From Polytrichum commune (Eukaryota; Streptophyta; Polytrichopsida; Polytrichales; Polytrichaceae): a stretch of 64,000 nucleotides of DNA. Made by a program: the position numbers and the translations under genes. The stretch lies in assembly GCA_950295325.1 (NCBI GenBank), contig OX485803.1:76895554-76959553 (forward strand), in the 5' to 3' direction. Shown in pieces: positions 53,798-64,000 of the stretch; position 1 is the first letter of the stretch, and every line of letters starts with the position of its first letter. A model generated the notes under the pieces. The model was given only the letters and a program-made list of their open reading frames with translations. It was not told the DNA's origin and made no database searches.

Positions 53798-56700
53798 CAC
53801 AAGGGAGTTGGGGCTTGCCGATTGATAGAGAAAGCAAGCCCACCAAGGTGCGGTTTGGAAAGGGCGAACCGCATGAGACAAAGGAGGCCGCGATGCATGT
53901 AACCTTTCAATGTGGGACATTGGATTTTTGTCAAAATTTCACATCATGTGAAATAGATGAAATGCATGTCATTGTGAAGGCCGCCTACTTTGAAACTCAC
54001 ATGATAGATGTGAGGTGCAAGCCGGTGAGCTTGCGGTGCATTATGATGTGTCATAATGGCAAAGAATTGAAGTTCAAATTGACAAGGACTCCTATGGTAG
54101 GAGGACCCAAGTTGAATTTGGTCTTAATGGACCAAATGAAAAATAGAAAACATAATGGTCGTGGTTCAATTGGAGCAACTCCAAGGAATGTATGGGGAGG
54201 CTAGGAAAGATGGGCCTCCTCCAAACCACATTGGTGGGATGTTGGTGAGATACAAGGATGTATTCACCAATGTGTTGCCCAAAAAGTTACCGCCAAGAAG
54301 TGAAAAATAACTTTGCTCAACGAGAGATTGAGTTCTTGAGGTATGTGGTGACAAAGGAAGTTGGTGGACGAACATGAAGAATGTCAAGGCAATCCAAGAA
54401 GAGAATTGGCCCTTGATTCAAGAAAAGGGCTTAGGTCATTTGTTGGCCTAGACAACTACTACCACCACTTCATTCATGGTTTTTCTAAGGTTGCTAGAAC
54501 CTTAGTCAACATGTTGGAAAAAATGGCTATCCCAAGAGTGGGATGAGCCTTGCCACCAAGCCTTTGGGGAGCTCAAGAGTAAGTTCTCTTCACAACATGT
54601 GGTTAAGTTTCCGGGTTTTCATGAGCATGTTGAGGTGCACATGAAGGCGAAGGATTTTACCATTGGCGGATGTTGATCCAAGATGGATGACCATTGCTTA
54701 TAGGAGCATTAAGCTCCATGGTTGTAGAAGCTTGTCCAACTTGTGCAAGAGATGGCTATCCCAAGAGTGGGATGAGCCTTGCCACCAAGTCTTTGAGGGG
54801 CTTAAGACCAAGTTCCTCTTTACCACCCGTGTTCAAGTTCGCGGAGCTTGAAAAACCTTTTGAGGTGCATACGGGGGGCGAGTGACTTTACCATTGGCGG
54901 ATGTTGATGCAAGATGGATGGCCATCGCATATGAGAGCATGAAGCTCGATGGCCTGGTTCGACTTGTGGAAGAAATGGCTATCCCAAGAGTGGGATGATG
55001 TTTGTCACGAGTCTTTGGGGAGCTTAAGACCAAGTTCTCTTCGCCGCCCGTGCTCAAATTCGCGGAGCTTGACAAACCTTTTAAGGTGCATACGGGGGTG
55101 AGTGACTTTGCCAATGGTGGATTATGTGTAAGATGGATGGCCATTGCATATGCGAGCATAAAGCTCGATGGTTGTCAAAGAAGACAACCAACTCATGACA
55201 AAGAACTTCTTTGCGGTAGTGCATTGCTTGAAGATGTGGCGACACTAGTTGGGGTCGCACAAAGTAAAGGTCTACAAGGACAATGTGTCCTAAAAGTATT
55301 TTGACATACAAGCGCAAGTGAGCGCCAAGTCATTGCGTTGGCATGATAGCTTGGCGTTTATGAAGGTGGATTTAATCCACAAACCGGACCGTGGAAATGT
55401 GGTGCCGGATGCGCTAAGTAGACGGGAAGAGTTCCAAGCAATGGGAACCATCCAAACCTTGTGGCTAATGTGTGCCGGCGAAGGAAACTTGTGATGCAAG
55501 ATACGGGAGGGGTAAATTAACTACCCCAAAGCACAAATGCTTTTAGGTGAGCTTCGCAAGAGCAAGGTGCTCAAAGAGGTTAAGTTGGTGGACGGATTGT
55601 TCAAGTGTAAACAAAGTCGGGTGTATGTGCCACAAGGCAAGTTGAGGCTATCGGTTTTGAAGGAAGAATGTGATAGTCCTATTGCCGGCCATAGAGGAGA
55701 AAGAAAAAGCCGCCATAGAATGGTGTCATGGGGGTACCATTGGCGGTGCATAAAGAAGGATATAGCCCACTTTGTGAACGCTTGGATGAAGTGCCAAGTG
55801 AACCGAGCCTCTTACCAAAAGTAAGGCGGCTTCTTGCAACCGTTGCCTATCCCGTCGGGGCCATGGCATAGTATGTGCATGGACTTGATCACAAGTTTGC
55901 CGGAGTCACATGGGTATGATGCCATCTTGTTGATGGTAGAGCGGTTTGCCAAGTTGGCACACATGGTGCCGATTGTGGGAACCGCCACCGCGTTGGAGAC
56001 CGCATAGCCTTTTCTCAAAGGATGGTTGAGGCACCACGGGTTGCCAAGAGTGATTGTGTGGGATCAAGATCCAAAGTTCACAAGTGCATTTTCAATGCAT
56101 TTCTCTAAGGAGGTCGGAATGAAACTAAGGTTTAGCACGGCCTTGCATTCCCAAATGAATGGGAAAACGGAGCATGTGAATGTAGTCTTGAAGCAATACT
56201 TGAGGAACTTGGTGGGGGCGGACCAAGGAGATTGGGCGGTCTATGTGGGTCGAGCGGAGTGTAATTGCAATGTAGCCACGCACTTGGCTACCAAGGGGTG
56301 GTCTTTCGTGGTGGCTTATGGAGTGGATGCGCTCCAACCTATTAACCTAGCTCTCGAGGGGGCACATTCAACACTAGAGTTCAACCAAGATGGTGAGGAC
56401 TTGGCCAAGGATGGTAAACAAGTCTTGGAGATGACCAAGTTGTTGGTGGAGAAAGCCCGAAGGTGCTACGGAGTGCAAATCAATGCCGGAAGACGCGAAG
56501 TGGAGTACGAGGTGGGCCAATAAGGTGTTGTTGAATGTGGACAACTTCACCTTGCCCAAAGGCCTTACTTCAAAAGTTCATGTCCAAAATTGGAGCTTCG
56601 TTTTCCATTGTGGAACAAGTGTTCAAGGACATGTATAAGTTGGAATTACCGCCGGAGATCAAAGTGCATCCGACATTTCATGTCTCATTACGAAAGTCAT

Positions 56701-56995
56701 TTTAGGACGACACCTTGTGGCCCGATCACAAGCAAGTGATTAGGCCACGTCCCGACATTGTGGAGGTCATTTGGAACATGAGGTAGGAGGGCACCCTCAA
56801 GTGTAGGAAGCCCAAGTGAAAATGAAAGAAAATGTGCAAAAGAGTACTTGGTGAAATGGTGAGGATACCATGAAAAAAAAAACCGCTTGGGTGGCGGCAA
56901 GAGACATGGTGAACACCAATGAATAGGTGAAGCACTTTGAAGAAACTAAGGCTAAGGATTCCAATAAAATGAAGCGTAGGCATTGATGAGGACAT
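53798..56995 (+). pseudogene. Pol remnant of F: RT palm missing
   Basis: Protease-like 53815-54204; RT-deletion junction 54303-54312; three RNase H repeats (54524, 54752, 54980); THDKELL near 55195; finger 55537-55824 with RYHW changed to GYHW and first Cys changed to Trp; core 55870-56523 with TAG 56005-56007 but DQDPKFTS and NGKTEHVN intact; chromodomain about 56830-56980. Confidence 0.86.
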
Positions 56996-57799
56996 CAATC
57001 TCTTTTAGTGGGGGAGAGACGCTAGTAGCACACTTAGCTTCGAGGTTAATTACGCCACAACATGAACTTGTTCTTTGGCTTGAGGGAATAAAGTCCAAAC
57101 TTTAGTGGTGCAAAGAGAAAAGTATGAGATGAGGTCCTAGTCTTGTACTTGTGCTTGGTTAATGGAAGAGGGGGAATAGATATGCCAAACTAGGTTGGGT
57201 AAGCCGAGTAATTGGGGGCCATGGCTTGGAGGGGCCTTGGATAAAACCAAGAAACTTCTTAGTTGTGGGCTTGTCCGGGCGGGGACAAGGTGATGGCGCG
57301 TGCTCATAAAAGTGCTACCCGCGAGCTAACGAGAGTTGGCGCATGGGAGTCATGAACCCATGTCTCGAAAGAGCAAAGTGGGAACCGAGTCGGGCGGGAC
57401 TTGGCATCACCCCCGTGCGATCGAGGCGTGGCTTAACAATGGAAAGCCATCTCGGAGTTGCAACCGAGACAACTTAGTGGAAGCGTTGAGGTCTCGCCTA
57501 GATGTGTCACATTAGGCTAGTGGAGCCTAACGGGGGAGCCCCAAAGGAGGGGCAACCCAAGTGAGTCCCAAAGTAGGTGGGTCTAGTATAGGTTAGGTCC
57601 TTGGAGGACAGATCCAAGGTCGCTAACGGACCACCTAGGAACGACACCTTTGGGACTATGCCAAACTTGAAGATGCATTGTGGGGGTCGCGCCCTAAGGT
57701 AAACACAATGCCGCACCATAGAGGATGGCAACTTGAGAATTGGTGTGCCGACTACGAGTATAGTCGATGAGGGCATCGACTCCGTTTGGTGGGGGTGAG
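56996..57799 (+). other. 3' non-coding region of F with polypurine tract
   Basis: Ends TTTGGTGGGGGTGAG before the LTR. The antisense ORF here (57983-57507) is the longest of the six copies. Confidence 0.75.
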
Positions 57800-58772
57800 T
57801 GTCGCGCACCTCTCCATGAGGAGTGCCCGAAACACCATGGGCACAAGGGGGACCCCGGAGTGACACCCGGGACTTGTGGCGCCGTTGGTGAGAGGGCCCA
57901 AGTGATCCTAGTGTGGGTGAGGGCCCCGGGCGTTGGGAACGCCTCCCACCCACGGAGACTAGGAGGCACAAGGGGAAGGCCATGAGTTATGCGTAGCTCA
58001 TGGCGTGGTGATTCTAGAATGCTCAAGAACACCTCAATCGGAGGTGTGAGCTAGGAGTTATGGCCATTTGAGTGGAGCGCTGTCCCGGGACAGCGCCCTG
58101 GTACAGCAGTGCCTGGGAGTGATTCCCGGGACTGCCAAGGTTCAAACAGGCATAACTTCCTCACCACTTGCCCGAATGGGGCAAGTGAGGAGTCCATCGG
58201 CATCTACATGAAGCGTAGATGAAGATGGAGTGGTCAAGTGTTAGCATCAGACATCATACAAGGAAGTTATGATGGTCTGAAGCTGTGGGGGCTTCTAGGC
58301 CCAGCGGCTAAGGGAAAATGTCCACTTGGCCCCAACTCTTGGTAGAGAGACAAGAGGTTGGTTGACGGTGGGGTAGGGGCCCCGCGTAGAGTCCTAGAGG
58401 CTTATATGGGTGAGGTGGTGTGGCCTCACCCACCCGAGGCCAAACGGCACGGCCTCCATGGGCATTGGCCCAATGTGAGGCCATAGTTGCCTAGTATGGT
58501 TCGGGTTGTTGTAGTGTTGCTCCGGCAACGCGATGATCAACATAGGATTGGACTTCCATGGATGGAAGTCCACATCCAAGAAATGAGTTACCGATTAAGG
58601 GGTGAGTCCCGAAAGCAAAGTAGGAGGGTTGGTTCCCTCCTATGAACTATAAGGTCCGGGGTAGGAGGAGCTAACCATTAGCATGGCGGAATGCGAATGG
58701 TTAGCGCTCGTAACCTTTGCTAGAATTGAAAATTGGCAAGATTGTCAAGGGGGGCTAGCAAGGGTTGCGACA
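57800..58772 (+). repeat. 3' LTR of F, 973 bp
   Basis: TGTCGCGCACC...GTTGCGACA, followed by TSD TACAT. Confidence 0.93.
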
Positions 58773-60477
58773 TACATGTAGTTGATGATGTTTTAAAGTG
58801 ATAACATGTGTTGTCTTTCTCTAGCCATCTGAGGAGTGGGTCTAGGAATATGATAAAGAGGAATGGACTCATGGTGTCACTTTGGATGGTACCTCTGTTA
58901 ATTTGTATGGGTGGGGTTGTTCCGAAGTGGCTTCCGTGGAAGGCGGTAGTTGAGTTTGTGTAGATATTGCCAATTAGGCTTACTGCATCACGGGGGTAGC
59001 CAAGATCCTTCATTATCGCAAGGAGTCTTGCATGATCTATGGATCCGAATGCATTTCTAAAGTCTATATAGGTGAGGTATATATCGTTGTTAGTTAGACG
59101 AGCATCTTCTAGTGTTGCTATGATCATTTGGATTAGTCTGGTGATTTTTCTTTGTGGTCTGAAGCCTTTTTGACTGAAGTGTATTATTTTGTGTTTTCCA
59201 CCGTACTTTGTGAGGAGGGCAGTGAGCGTACTAGTGTAGAGTTTATATATAGTGTTGGCCAATGCGATGGGTTTATAGTTGGTGATTAGTAGTGGGTCAT
59301 TTTTTTGTGGAGGAGTATTTTTTTATTATGTTTCCAGTATTAGGGTATATTACTCTGGTGGTAACATTGCCAGAAGAAAAGAAATAATAAATCATAAAAA
59401 GGGGTGAAAGGGCTTTGAGGATTTCGTTTCGGATGTTGTCCGGTCCTGGAGTTTTCCCTCTGGCTAATTTTTTAAGGCTATTGTCAAATACTTCACGGGT
59501 GAAGTTTTTCGATATTCTGGGATGATGGGGGCCTCGTTTTTCAATGATGAATCTTTTTTGGTCCAACCACGAGTAGTTCCGGACTGCACATTGGCAGGTT
59601 GTAGGGTGGTCAGTGGGGTCCTCGCACAGAGGGGCTTTCCTATTAAAGAAGTTTTGTTGTGTTTTTAGGATTTCTTGATTTATGTTTATTGGGTTTGTCA
59701 GGGTGTTGTCATTTGTATCTTTCAGGCAATCTAGGGATATATTTGTAGATGGTTTAAATATTCTTTTATGCATATTTTTGGGTTTAGTGTTTACTAGGAG
59801 CCTATATTTTGTGATGGTTTTCTTACAGTTGATGGCAGTTTGTTTGGTGGTAATCTTGTGGGCTTATGTTTTTGCTAGGCGTCCTATAGCAACGAGCTCT
59901 TCAATCCATTTTTTTACCATTGTGTCATTAGTGGGGGTGGGGGGGACAACCGTATTTTTTAGTGTATATAATTGTTGTATATCCGGGTGGTTTGGCCAAT
60001 TTGCGCATGGCATGGAGTATGTTCTGCGTATGGCTTTTCTAGTGTTATGGTAGGTCTAGAGGTGACGTTTCCACAGTTTTTGTTGTTTACGTGGGAGGAA
60101 GCCTCCTTGTTGGCGGGCCCTGTGCGGTAGTGTATGGGGGGTTTGTGTGTTAAGACACGTTTCTTCGATGCAGGTGCTTAGTGTATTTATTATCTCTTGG
60201 AATTTTTCTTGGGCTTCCACCCATTCTGTGTGATGGAGATGTGACGTGTACATTTTTTGGGTGAGAGTTTGTATGGCAAGGTTGGTGGTTTCTTGAAATT
60301 GGATGAGTATTTTTTGGATTTTTTTTGGTGGTATGGGGTATGTGATTCTTGGGGTGTATCTATTGGGGTTGTTTGTTTTCTAGGCAAGTGTGTTGGGGCC
60401 TAGATCCAGGCTGACATGATAGTGATCTAAATTTTGATTTTGGTGGAGTAGGGTTGTGCATGTTATGTGTGCGTGGG
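58773..60477 (-). pseudogene. LINE segment 3: end of endonuclease, RT fingers and palm
   Basis: Minus strand, right to left. 60477-60390 ends the AP-type endonuclease (NQNLDHYHVSL). 60300-59790 is a charged linker. 59773-59297 contains ARGKTPGPDNIRNEIL, the classic start of LINE RT. 59262-58775 holds KGFRPQRKITRLIQM, motif A YLTYIDFRNAFGSIDH with its Asp, and GTIQSDTMSPFLFIIFLDPL. One frameshift or stop lies near 59280. It runs directly into F, beyond which YADD follows. Confidence 0.85.
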
Positions 60478-61739
60478 TGTGAGGCCAAACCACCCACCCT
60501 TATGCGTCGTAGTCCGGGTGGGGGCATGGGGCTCACATTCCTGCTTGTCTAATTCCATTTTTTTAACGTCATTAACCTCCCTTGCATTCCACATCAATCT
60601 TGGCACCACAATTCATTCCACGATAAGAGTACAAGTGTTAAAAAACACTCTTCTCTATGATGGCCCTATTAGCACACTCTATTACAACCCCACACACCTC
60701 AACCACAAGTTCAACCCCCTAATGCCACCTTCTAACACCTTGTGGCCCTCACTCTCTAATAAATTAATTCCCTAGCTTAATACTTCATGTTAAGCCTACT
60801 TAACTAGCCTACAACATAATTTAGCCTAAATGCTACTAGCCCCTACCCCTAACTCAATCTCAGTCCCACCCATGACTCCGGCATTCTACGTTGTTGGGGC
60901 TCGGGGTCAGACCCGTCATTGCCCGTCACCGGTACAGGTGGCCCAGTTTCGGCGACCCTCAACCTCCATTCCATCTCAGTAGCTCCAGGCTCGGCCTTGA
61001 GCCTTCCCTCCTTGGTTTCGGCGACCTTGAGCCTTCAATCCAGCTCAGTAGTTCCAAGCTTTGACCTTGAGCCTCAATCTCAGTAGCTCCAAGCTCGGCC
61101 TTGAGCCTTCAATCCATGGTTCGGCGACCTTGAGCCTTCAATCCAGCTCGGTAGCTCCAGGCTTCGGCCTTGAGCCTCAATCTCAGTAGCTCCAAGCTCG
61201 GCCTTGAGCCTTCAATCCCTGTTTTCGGCGACCTTAAGCCTTCAATCCAGCTCAGAGCTTCGGCAGTCGCCCCCCCCCCCCCCCCCCGCCTTCGAAAAAT
61301 GAGAGAGAGTGATTTTTTTGCGAGCTGCCACTCCTGGCTACCTCGCAGCTGATCCATCCGAGAATCCAGTGTTGCTCCAAATTGCAAGGCCTACCCCTAC
61401 CTGATTCTAACAAGGCTACAACCCAATTCCACCAGCCCCCGGTCCCAATGTGGGCAGCTTCCAAGCCCAATTCGGGCACCTAACCCAGCCTTAAGCCCCA
61501 AGCTCACATTCCCCTTCCTAATAACAAAAGTACTAACTACAATCATTTTAACTCAATCTAATTAACATTAATTCTCTCTCAACACACAAGTGACGTAAAT
61601 CCCTTGTTAACACAAAAACACACCAAACCCACGGGTTACACTCTTTTTAGTTTTAAAATAGTAATCACAATAATTAAAGGAACAATTCCTAATAACTTTT
61701 GAGGTTAACCACACATGTGGGCACCGTTTTGGGCTCACA
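60478..61739 (-). mobile_element. Solo LTR S3, inverted
   Basis: TGTGAGGCCAAACC...GGGCTCACA (plus strand), TSD GTGGG at 60473-60477 and 61740-61744. 1262 bp. Its removal joins the endonuclease reading MPT to HAHITCTT in frame. Confidence 0.85.
60940..61270. repeat. Minisatellite and poly-C run in S3
   Basis: Repeats of 'tcggcgaccttgagcc', 'ttcaatccagctcagtagct' and 'ccaagctcggccttgagcc' in units of about 35-70 bp, followed by about 18 consecutive C from 61270. Confidence 0.75.
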
Positions 61740-62118
61740 GTGGGTTGGCATGTTAGTGTAGAATCCATCGATGAGACTGGTGGATGAGTAGTTGTGTCCA
61801 CCTTATCGGGATAAAGTTTTAGTGTTTTGGATTGGGTGTAGGATTAGGGTTTGCATACAACATGCCCATTCCCTATCTTCCCGGGTGGGGGCTTGGGGTG
61901 TGCCATCGTGGGTATGTCCTTGTAGGAGGATGTCTATGTTAAAATTGCCTGCTAATATGGTTTTGTGTGTTGGGTGGTGTTTTGTTAGGATGGTGATTTG
62001 GGCTATAATATTGGGTATGAGGTTTATGTAGTGTGGGTGTGATGGCATGTATATATTCAAAATGAGGAGTGGTGTTAGTGGTCTGTTGGCTATTTTGAAA
62101 GCTTGTTAGTAGGGTGGG
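61740..62118 (-). pseudogene. LINE segment 2: endonuclease middle part
   Basis: Minus strand 62060-61803 open: LILNIYMPSHPHY, then KTILAGNFNIDIL (the GDFN-like catalytic Asp/Asn motif, here GNFN). Continues after a stop to SLIDGFYTNMPT at the S3 junction. Confidence 0.8.
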
Positions 62119-63115
62119 TGTGAGCCCAAAATGGTGCTCACATGTGTTGTTAATTCTTTGAAACCATTAGAAGTTATGTTTTGATGTTTTATGATTATTC
62201 ACAAAAATATAAAAAGAGTGAGGCTTGAGTGAAATTATGTTTAGACCTTAGGTTGATTAGAAGTTTAGTGGTGTGAAGAAAGTTCCTTAGTTAGGTGAGC
62301 ATAGTGTGTGATGAACCAAGGGTGGCTCCTTGAGTTAAATGTTTGAATTAGGATCTATGTTGTTGGTTTAAGAGTTGAAGGCTTAAATGATAGGATGAGA
62401 GCCTACAAAGTAGCAAAGGATCAAAAGGTTTATCTTGAGCCTTGGGGGTGCTCACCTACTCCCTTGAAGGCTTAAAGGATAGGATGAGAGCCTACAAAGT
62501 AGCAAAGGATCAAAAGGCTTATCTTGAGCCTTGGGGGTGCTCACCTACTCCCTCTCAACTCACTATATAAACCCTCACTCTTCCCTCTCTCATCCTCTTT
62601 CCTTTGTGCTCCTTGGCACCCACGTGTTATGAGTGGGGGTGTGTGGGAAGCAAGAAAGGAGCACGGGTGTGTACAAGGTCTCGAGGTGAAGAATCAAGAC
62701 TAATTAGCCTTGAAGTTAGTTGACACTTGTTAGGAGTAGTTTTTGGGTTGAGGCATTTAGAGCTTAGCTCATTGTGTTCAACTTATAGAATTTAGACTTA
62801 TATCATTTAAGTTTATAGTGAATTAGTGAATTAGTGGATTTGGATTCACATAAATTAAAGGGTGGCATGAGGGGACAAACTTAGTAAGGATTTGAGTGTG
62901 GGGGTTGTGAATTAATGTAGGAGGAAGGGAATAAATATAGAAAAGCATTTTTCAATGCTTGTACTCGTATTATGGAATAAATTGGTGTGCAAGAGTTGAT
63001 GGGAAATGAGATGGATTTGTACAAACTTGGGAAGAGGGAGTTATGTGAACATGAATGTGATCCCCGTTCCCTCACCCGGACTAGGACGCTTAAGGGTGGG
63101 CGGTTTGGCCTCACA
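62119..63115 (+). mobile_element. Solo LTR S2
   Basis: TGTGAGCCCAAAATGG...GGCCTCACA, TSD GTGGG at 62114-62118 and 63116-63120. 997 bp, same family and orientation as S1. Confidence 0.85.
62378..62552. repeat. Tandem duplication of about 86 bp in S2
   Basis: Two nearly identical units starting GGCTTAAATGATAGGATGAG and GGCTTAAAGGATAGGATGAG. Confidence 0.9.
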
Positions 63116-63652
63116 GTGGGATACGGGTTGGTGTGGGATTTTGTTTATGTTCTCAGAGGTGTGCATTTTTTTGTGGATCATGGCTAGAACTCCTCCGCAA
63201 GGGGACTCGTTTGTGGCGTATTGGTGGTTTCTTCCTGAATCTATAATGTTGGTGTTATTGTATGATATTTTGTAATTTGGGAACTTGTTGTCTATATACG
63301 TGGTTGATTTATTTTTGGTTAGTTTAGTTTCATGTAGTATAATGATGTGGGGTTTGTTATGCGAGGTGTTTATAAGTTCTATAATGCTTGGTAGGTTGGA
63401 GCTAATATGTCCCATATTCCATGTGATAATGTAGGTGTTGGTGTTGTGGGTGTCTATGCATTATGGTTGTGGAGGTTGGTCGTATGTTTGGTTTGGGGTG
63501 GGTGTAAATCTTGCGACCTGGTGGGTGCGCTTGGCAATGTTTTGAAGGAAGTGTTGTTCTAGGTTTTTTTGGGTGACGGGTTCCCCTTGGGCAATCTTTT
63601 GGTTAATATGTGTGTGTATAGGTATTGTCAAGGGGGTTTCTAATGTGTGAGT
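63116..63652 (-). pseudogene. LINE segment 1: start of AP-type endonuclease
   Basis: Minus strand 63440-63120: ITWNMGHISSNLPSIIEL, then HIIILHETKLTKN with the catalytic Glu, then CGGVLAMIHKK. This is the N-terminal half of the LINE endonuclease that nicks target DNA. Upstream, 63650-63450 keeps the A/C-rich bias with a stop before the endonuclease; it could be a 5' leader or the end of an ORF1. Confidence 0.78.
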
Positions 63653-64000
63653 GTTAAGTATTAGACTTAATTACATTCAATTACACTTAATTAGTTTGAA
63701 TGCGTATGAATACATGTGAAAGTAGACAACATTACCTAAAATATTATAAAATATACATACTAAATCAACACACTAACTTAAGTGCCATTTTAGAATGACA
63801 AAGACAAATTCAAATTATAAGTCACAAAAATTATAACCTCAGTGGTAGTGAGGGTTTTGTAATATTTTTGACTTCCAAGTCAACTACATGCTTTATTGAC
63901 GGTTTCACTTTGATAATGAAATCCCAATCAATTGCTTATTTACTCAATGAAAGTGAACATATATATTGGATTTTGGGCCTTGAAGGTGAAGTGCACTCAA
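63653..64000. other. AT-rich stretch, nothing recognised
   Basis: The T/G-rich bias of the LINE stops near 63652. The following sequence may be flanking DNA or another insertion starting TGTTAAGTATTAG, whose far end would be outside the window. Confidence 0.4.

Larger units (their letters stand above)
23980..58772 (+). mobile_element. Chromovirus F, outermost of the five nested chromoviruses
   Basis: TSD TACAT at 23975-23979 and 58773-58777. Own sequence is 23980-24515 and 52643-58772; the rest is D and its nested elements. 5' LTR truncated, primer site, gag and pol remnants, intact 973-bp 3' LTR. Inserted in the RT domain of the LINE. Confidence 0.9.
6050..63652 (-). mobile_element. One LINE copy (EN-RT-RNase H) split by eleven insertions
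   Basis: Eight minus-strand segments, collinear from right to left, form one non-LTR element of about 6.5 kb: 63652-63116, 62118-61740, 60477-58773, 23979-23712, 22546-21786, 20855-20291, 13308-11422, 6607-6050. Domains in order are AP-type endonuclease, reverse transcriptase with YADD, a connecting region, RNase H, a Cys-His tail and a short C-terminal ORF. The element ends in a TTA repeat (6050-6064 on the plus strand). The sense strand is A/C-rich throughout, which helps to recognise the pieces. Removing A, F, S1 and S3 with one TSD copy each leaves the LINE frame open across each join. I do not see an ORF1. EN-RT-RNH order with a TAA-type tail suggests an I-like or RNH-bearing plant L1-like clade; the clade is not resolved. 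Confidence 0.85.

Noticed and set aside
59682..60053. Plus-strand ORF of 123 codons
   Set aside because: Antisense to LINE segment 3, whose minus-strand reading has recognisable RT sequence; hydrophobic content reflects the T/G-rich strand.

Overview
The window looks like nuclear DNA of a plant with a large, transposon-rich genome. The evidence is Ty3/gypsy chromoviruses primed by initiator-Met tRNA, a Tat/Athila-like element with a tRNA-Asp-type primer site, a plant-type MULE transposase gene with a GT-AG intron, and a LINE encoding RNase H. I cannot name the species. The protein families remind me of non-seed land plants, but that is an impression only. I see no bacterial operon, tRNA, rRNA or CRISPR array.

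Layout. (1) Positions 1-5213 are GC-richer and coding-like: an unrecognised minus-strand ORF with no stop that runs off the left edge (1331 to 1), and a divergent plus-strand MULE-type transposase gene (1902-5213) broken by one TGA and one frame change. (2) Positions 5214-6049 are AT-rich with nothing recognisable. (3) From about 6050 to 63652 almost everything can be read as one minus-strand LINE of about 6.5 kb (endonuclease, reverse transcriptase, RNase H, Cys-His tail, TTA-repeat end), inflated to 57.6 kb by eleven insertions. Ten of these have terminal signatures, and nine have visible target-site duplications (TSDs) on both sides. (4) 63653-64000 is AT-rich and unexplained.

The insertions are: element B (6608-11421, Tat/Athila-like, 3-kb LTR, gag only); chromovirus A (13309-20290); a TIR DNA element M (20856-21785); three solo LTRs of another family, S1 (22547-23711), S3 (60478-61739, inverted) and S2 (62119-63115); and a doll of five same-family chromoviruses. 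In the doll, F (23980-58772) contains D (inverted), and D contains C (25530-32819) and E1 (33775-47867, inverted). E1 in turn contains E2 (33783-40834, inverted), which landed 8 bp from E1's tip. Removing A, F, S1 and S3 with one TSD copy each restores an open LINE frame across the join. The F join rebuilds the catalytic YADD of the LINE RT.

The most interesting system is the chromovirus family. All six copies lack the RT palm: the region before RT is joined directly to the RT/RNase H boundary. All share the same in-frame TAG in integrase and carry 3 or 4 tandem 229-bp copies of an RNase H segment, a length that is not a multiple of three. Yet copy C has LTRs that differ at only 3 of 974 positions. 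This points to a defective, non-autonomous lineage that kept amplifying by using another element's RT and integrase. Signs of recombination among copies (mosaic LTRs, cross-cutting markers) and a 425-bp inverted repeat at 23980-24940, which could form hairpin RNA, add to this.
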